From contig VKHC01000238.1 in the NCBI GenBank assembly GCA_015143735.1, positions 1-14,870 of the forward strand: a stretch of 14,870 nucleotides of DNA, in the 5' to 3' direction. Below are positions 10,220-14,870 of the stretch, in pieces. This DNA comes from Synura sp. LO234KE (Eukaryota; Sar; Synurophyceae; Synurales; Mallomonadaceae). The notes under the pieces are model-generated. The model was not told the DNA's origin. It was given only the letters and a program-made list of their open reading frames with translations, and searched no databases. The position numbers and the translations under genes were made by a program. How positions within the stretch are numbered: position 1 is the stretch's first letter; every line of letters starts with the position of its first letter.

Positions 10220-12181
10220 TTATCTTTTCGCACGCAAGCCTCCCACAACTCCTCCCCCTCCATTCACTCCGCCCCCGCCCCCTGCACCCCGCTTCAGTGT
10301 CGATGGTCTCGCCTTCATATTCTTACAATGCGGTATGTGTCGCTCGGCAGCGTTGGCGTTAAACCTTCGACTGCAATGTGGACACTGCACCAGGGAGGGG
10401 TCCGGGGCGGAGGGCAGCACAGGGGGGAGTGGTTTGCCCTCCGCCTGTGCTTTCTGAGCCTTTCTGGCCGCCCTCAAAGCTTCCCGAAACGCCTCTGACT
10501 GTGCCTTCCATATAGGCTTCCCGCCATCCCCACCATTCCCGCCTCCCACAGCCCGATTCTCATGACTTATCGCCGCCATAGCCGTGGCATGGTTCGCCTT
10601 CGCGGCCTTCATCGCCTGCATCTTCTCTTCCTTCTCGCGCTTCTTCAAGATCTGCAATAACTCCGGATTCCCCTCCACACGTTTCTGAGCCATATCGAAC
10701 GCCTTCCTCTTTTTAATGAAGACGTCTTTGCAGATTTTCACGTGTTTCGCGTAGGCGAGCTCATTGAACTTGCGCCCACAATCCGGACACTCACTCATCA
10801 TTCCGAATCCGACGTCGTCCAGTCCGCCGCCTCCGGCGCTCCCAGGCATCTCCTCTACACTGGACCCTCCAGCACCCATATTCGCCGCATTAGTGAATTG
10901 ATTTGCTCTGCGCGGCATCCCAGCTGCTGCGGCAGTCAAAGCGGAGGAGGATACGCCGTGGGATTGGGGGGCCTCTGACGTGTAACCGTTGTTGCGATTC
11001 TGATTAGACGTATAACTGCTTTTGTTCCCGTAATTGTTGGTACTATTATTGACATTATTGGTCAAGCTATTGAAGTTGGCCGGTGGTTGACGTGCTCCAC
11101 CTCTTCCGTCATCTAACTCGGAGTACTGCTCTTGTTGATCGTCATAGTTCTTGGGCCAATTTACAGAAGAATCCTTCACCACCGACCTCCGAGGCGGACG
11201 ATTGGCTCGACCGTGGTTGACTTCACTGACGGTTCCGTGACTCTCGCCACCGCTCGGGTGATTGAAGTTACTGTTGTTGATATTATTATTTGGGTATCGA
11301 TTTCCAGTGGGTGCGACATTGCCCCCTCCCGCTATGCCCAAATGGTTCTGAGGCGCACTGCGTGGTACCGCTCCTGACAATCCACCAGCGTTGCTGCTGT
11401 TATCAATCACTCCGTTGGCATCGGTAGTGGGTAATAACGCGCTTCGTGACCGCAAATTATCTGACAGAGTCGAATCCGTTGCATCCGCTCCAGACCGCTC
11501 CCGGGCACCATCCGTTCTTCTTTCCTTCATCTTGGACTTCAGCAAGGATAGGCGAGACTTCACGGGTTTACTGGTGTTGTTACTGTTACCACCATTGACG
11601 TTTCTCTCCATATCTGAGATGGCTCCAAATCCCACCTTATCAACGTCTTCTCTCCGACGCCTTGATATCAGCTTCATATCCTTATTATTATCATATCCCC
11701 TCTCCGGACTAGCGAGGTTGCTTGCGATTTGTGCGTTAAAGTTGGATTGGTTGGATCTCGTATCATCACCATTGTTCCATTCGGTTAATACTCTGGGAGG
11801 AATCACTCTACTTGGCGGTGCTTGGGACAAAACCCTAGATCTAGGAGGAGGAATTCTCGGAGAACTATCGGCGTAAATATCTTCTTGGTCTACAGCTTGT
11901 GAGTGATTCTGCATAAATTTGCTCTTAAATCTTCCAACACCATCTATTTTCAAATCACCAACTTCAGATACCGGGTAGAGATCTGACCCAGGTTCATTAA
12001 GTACTTTCGGTTGCAATACTTTACCAATTACTTTATCAGTTGTTAATACCTGCTCATCCAAAGAATCCAAATTCTTAGATCTCAATATCGCTGCGGATTT
12101 TTTATTGACCTCGGGTTTGAAAGGATGCTGAGATTCCTCCATAAAGATTCTGTTCTCACGGAGTTGCCGTGCCTTTTCCAT
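10220..12181 (-). CDS. C2HC-type zinc-finger protein of the ZC2HC1 group, 653 aa, long disordered middle
   Basis: The single exon runs from ATG (G at -3, G at +4, in-frame TAG a few codons upstream) to TAA. Two matching zinc fingers of pattern CX2CX11HX3C lie at residues 465-484 (C465, C468, H480, C484) and 600-619 (C600, C603, H615, C619). Both carry the CP.C.R+FN....A.RH...C signature of ZC2HC1 proteins. Between them are a basic helix and a segment at about 556-599 (IWKAQSEAFREALRAAR, then a Pro-rich linker) that also fits the family. The N-terminus is helical with a HPFKPEVNKKSAAIL motif near residues 19-33. Residues 60-460 are low complexity, Asn/Ser/Gly-rich (Asn runs near 293-305 and 368-398), and the tail is Gly-rich. 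Family members occur mostly in ciliated or flagellated organisms, so a flagellar or basal-body role is an inference. It shares a promoter region with the divergent DUF3533 gene. The 5' end could have a further non-coding exon. Confidence 0.87.
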   Translation of the reverse strand: MEKARQLRENRIFMEESQHPFKPEVNKKSAAILRSKNLDSLDEQVLTTDKVIGKVLQPKVLNEPGSDLYPVSEVGDLKIDGVGRFKSKFMQNHSQAVDQEDIYADSSPRIPPPRSRVLSQAPPSRVIPPRVLTEWNNGDDTRSNQSNFNAQIASNLASPERGYDNNKDMKLISRRRREDVDKVGFGAISDMERNVNGGNSNNTSKPVKSRLSLLKSKMKERRTDGARERSGADATDSTLSDNLRSRSALLPTTDANGVIDNSSNAGGLSGAVPRSAPQNHLGIAGGGNVAPTGNRYPNNNINNSNFNHPSGGESHGTVSEVNHGRANRPPRRSVVKDSSVNWPKNYDDQQEQYSELDDGRGGARQPPANFNSLTNNVNNSTNNYGNKSSYTSNQNRNNGYTSEAPQSHGVSSSALTAAAAGMPRRANQFTNAANMGAGGSSVEEMPGSAGGGGLDDVGFGMMSECPDCGRKFNELAYAKHVKICKDVFIKKRKAFDMAQKRVEGNPELLQILKKREKEEKMQAMKAAKANHATAMAAISHENRAVGGGNGGDGGKPIWKAQSEAFREALRAARKAQKAQAEGKPLPPVLPSAPDPSLVQCPHCSRRFNANAAERHIPHCKNMKARPSTLKRGAGGGGGVNGGGGVVGGLRAKR

Positions 12182-12490
12182 CGCAATCTAAATTCGAAAT
12201 TAAAATATAGATGAGTTTACGAATTTACAAGTAGAAATTATTATTAATATCCATTATTATTATCCCTGAACCTTGCGCTTATTAGCCCAATCATTGGGGT
12301 CCCGTCGTGGTGCAAGTGACTTCAGATTCATTTTGTTCGTTTTAAATTTTAGTTGTAGCCTTAAAACTATAGTTTATCGTCAACTCTTCAAAATAAGTTT
12401 TCTTGACTCAAACTGGCGGTTAGTTACAATTTTTTCATTCAAACAAACTGTAGCGAAGAGTGAATCTGCATAACGCTTCCTGTCGTAAAG
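12182..12490. promoter_or_regulatory. Divergent promoter between the C2HC and DUF3533 genes
   Basis: The 309 bp between two start codons on opposite strands must carry both 5' leaders. At 12286-12298 the sequence cccaatcattggg forms an odd-centred palindrome holding CCAAT (12287-12291) and its inverse ATTGG (12293-12297), facing each other. CCAAT boxes are bound by the NF-Y/HAP complex. No clear TATA box was found. The CCAAT pair is 106 bp upstream of the C2HC ATG and about 193 bp from the DUF3533 ATG. Confidence 0.65.
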
Positions 12491-14870
12491 ATGAAAAGCT
12501 CATCCGACTTGGAAGATGAGAAGGAGGAGAATGTTGCTCATTATATCTCTATATTTGATCAATCCGCTAGAATGGGGATGAGAAACGTCCTTAAAATCAG
12601 TCTTATTAGCCTTATTATCATATTTTTTAAAGTTTTAATTTCGACAAATGTTCTCTATGGTTATGCTTGGAATACAGTACCGAACACACTGGTAATCAAT
12701 ATCATTGCCTTTAATCTGATACCTAGTTTGATTATTTTCTACAGAGGAATATGAAAATTGCGGTTCTCGTGCTTGAAAGGAATACAATCCTTAGTCAATC
12801 TTTAGTCGCAGTAGTGGATCGTGCCCCCTCCTTTGGGCTGTACTACAACTTCATTATTCTGGGCGATAACGACACTTCCCCCTCAGAATTAGCGGATAAA
12901 GTAAGGAAAGGAAATTACTGGGCGGCTTTTACGTTGAACGCTGGCTCGACTGATGTCCTAATGACCGCATTAATTTCCAAAGAAATAGATTATGATCCTA
13001 CATCTGCTTGTTCGTATGTTTATGACCCCGCGAGAGGTGGAATATCCTATTCTCAGATTATTGCCGGTGTTGGAACCACGATTTCTTCAATAATGAGTTC
13101 AACAGTACGCCAGGGTCTCGTGAGGCAATTTACTGAGCTAAGATATAATGTCAGCAATATAAACCCGCGGGTTTTATCAAATCCCGTAAGTTTTACTTCT
13201 CTCGCCTTAAATTCTGTTCATGATTGGGGTGTATACGCCGCTACTGGTGGAGCCATCACCCAAGTTTACTTAACCTCTATGGTACAAGCTATCTTGGTAA
13301 TTAAGTTTTACCAGCAATTTGAAGGGAGAGGAATCAATAAAAAACATCTCGCGCTATTGCCTGCGCTTCATCGTATTTTTGGAAGCGGTATATTGGCAGT
13401 GTGGCCTCCCGTCGTCCTGCTCATACTCGGCGCTGGACGACATCTACTAACCGCCGACAAATTCTTCACGTGGTGGTTCTTCCTCTGGTGGTCCATGTTA
13501 GTGATCACCGGATTCAATCATTTAATATTCTACAGTTTTGGGATCGAATTAGGTATTCTCATTTCGATGCTCATGCTCCTCATTCAAGTGCCCTCATCCG
13601 GAGCCGTCTACCCCCTAGACGCCCTTCCCGATTTCTACCGCCTCGGCTACGCTCTGCCCTACTACCACGTCGTTCAAGGCAGTCGAGCGATACTTCTGCA
13701 CTCTGTGCCAACGAATATAAACTTAGCTGCGGTGGTGTATGTGCTCTGGGCCATTCCTATTTATGTTATTTATGCGTTCAATTGTTTTGATATTATTCGT
13801 AAAGTAAAACGCGCAACAAAGCTGATGGAAGACCCGTCAGAAAAAGAAATAACGAGTCGCGAATTGTCCCGGAGGAAATCGAAGGACTTTGATCCACAAG
13901 CACAGCTCTCAATGTTCGATCCCACTATGCGACCAGAAATGAAACGGCTGTTGTTGCATGGCGTGATTGCTGAAATTGGACTCACGGCATTTATTCTCAT
14001 TATGCTCTTGCTCGCTGTGGGCAATACGTGGAACCCGCCCTCCTATTATAACCGGATTAAAATTGCGTTGGTGGATTTCGATCACGGTTTAGTAGGGACT
14101 ACAGTGGAGAGTTACGCGCAGAACACTTACTCCGCCACCAGCTCCATTGGATTCACATTACACGTTTTAAATTCCACGAAGTTTGGCAGTTACGACGATG
14201 TTGTTACTGCGGTGCACGATAACCATTACTGGGGGGTGTTGGTGGTTAACACTGGGGCCACAGCTCGATTACAATCTGCGCTTTACAACCCGGACGCCTC
14301 GTCCGCCCTTCAGTATACAACAGGGACAGCGGCGCTCACACTGATATTTGACCAGTGCCGCGGCGGATCGCTCATTTCCAATTTGGTGCAGGGATACGCA
14401 AAGCAGCTCGCGGGCATAACCAACGCGGTACTTACCTCCACTCTACTCGTTAAATCCTCAGGTCAGAAGTTGAAGTTCGCGAATTTGAACCCCGCTGCCC
14501 TGGTGTCCCCCATCTCTCTGACGATGAACAGTCTACACACACCCAAGTACAATGGTGTAGACGCCAGCATTACAGCCTCCACTTTGGTGATGTATTTAGG
14601 AAATGTGGTGTGTGTTCTGGTGATCAACGGGGTGCATCAAGGGCTCGCAGACGCTGGGGTCAACAAATTTCATCGAATCGTCTTCAAAATCATTCACTTG
14701 ATGAGCGCTTCCCTAGTGCTCAGTTTTGTGCCTGCCATTTCCACCGTGTGGTGGGGTCAGCCTATGTCCGGGGGCACCTTCTTCGCCTACTGGATGTTCC
14801 TCTATTTGGGCATGTTAGTATTCGGCGGTTTCATCTTCATGAACGGTTACTTGGCCGGCCCAGCCGGAGT
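12491..14870 (+). CDS. DUF3533/SNG1-like multipass membrane protein, two modules in tandem (3' truncated by window)
   Basis: Joining 12491-12691 and 12745-14870 gives 775 residues, still open at the edge. Module 1: a membrane segment at about 33-55, ending YGYAWNT; a soluble domain from about 70 to 227 beginning MKIAVLVLE; then membrane segments near 229-256, 280-298, 307-333, 334-355 and 394-418. Module 2 repeats the plan: FDPTMRPEMKRLLL near 458, a membrane segment at about 469-492 ending GNTWNP, a soluble domain beginning KIALVDFDHGLVG, then segments near 678-700, 719-738 and 746-772. The two lead-ins align (ISIFDQSARMGMRNVL with LSMFDPTMRPEMKRLL; YAWNT with NTWNP). This topology is that of the fungal SNG1/DUF3533 family, related to the YhgE/Pip and ABC-2 type membrane proteins. 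Yeast SNG1 is linked to nitrosoguanidine resistance and membrane-lipid asymmetry. The soluble domains carry possible N-glycosylation sites (NVS, NST). The substrate is unknown. The ATG has A at -3. Confidence 0.87.
12692..12744 (+). other. Intron in the DUF3533 gene
   Basis: This is a 53-bp intron, GTAATC to TTTCTACAG, at phase 0 between Leu67 and Arg68. Without removal the frame stops at TGA 12752-12754. With removal it runs into MKIAVLVLE, which aligns with KIALVDFDH of the second module directly after the first membrane segment. This supports the splice. Confidence 0.9.

Noticed and set aside
11391-11876. 161-codon + strand ORF
   Set aside because: It lies entirely opposite the C2HC zinc-finger coding sequence and is an antisense shadow; the - strand carries the recognisable protein.
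12491-12754. An 87-codon stand-alone small protein
   Set aside because: The last 20 codons are intron; the first 67 match the lead-in of the DUF3533 module and splice in frame to the rest.

Overview
The window looks like nuclear DNA of a eukaryotic microbe that makes flagellated cells. Four protein genes can be supported. Three show GT-AG introns of 53-151 bp that restore reading frames, and there are no bacterial-style operons. The gene set is a receiver domain of hybrid-histidine-kinase type, a two-finger C2HC protein of the ZC2HC1 group found mostly in ciliated or flagellated organisms, ENY2/Sus1, and a SNG1-like DUF3533 membrane protein typical of fungi. This would fit an early-diverging zoosporic fungus such as a chytrid. 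A stramenopile or other protist cannot be excluded, because the receiver domain also resembles those of stramenopiles. The lineage call is inference.

Layout: (1) 1-520, + strand, the 3' end of a gene encoding a response-regulator receiver domain, cut by the left edge. (2) 521-8863, about 8.3 kb of AT-leaning DNA in which I recognise no gene, only short unconvincing ORFs and one small local repeat near 7031-7088. (3) 8864-9360, + strand, a complete four-exon ENY2/Sus1 gene whose first coding exon is only 8 nt, followed by a strong 3' hairpin. (4) 9361-10219, intergenic, with a GC-richer patch and a poly(A) signal for the next gene. (5) 10220-12181, - strand, a 653-residue C2HC zinc-finger protein. 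(6) 12182-12490, a divergent promoter with two facing CCAAT boxes. (7) 12491 to the right edge, + strand, a DUF3533/SNG1-like protein with one intron, made of two tandem copies of the whole membrane module and cut by the window end.

The genes do not form an obvious pathway. ENY2 is a housekeeping chromatin and mRNA-export subunit, the C2HC protein is probably cilium or basal-body related, the receiver belongs to phosphorelay signalling, and the DUF3533 protein belongs in a membrane. I found no mobile element with recognisable domains, no tRNA or rRNA, no CRISPR and no defence system. The most distinctive items are the tandem DUF3533 fusion and the intron structure of the small ENY2 gene.
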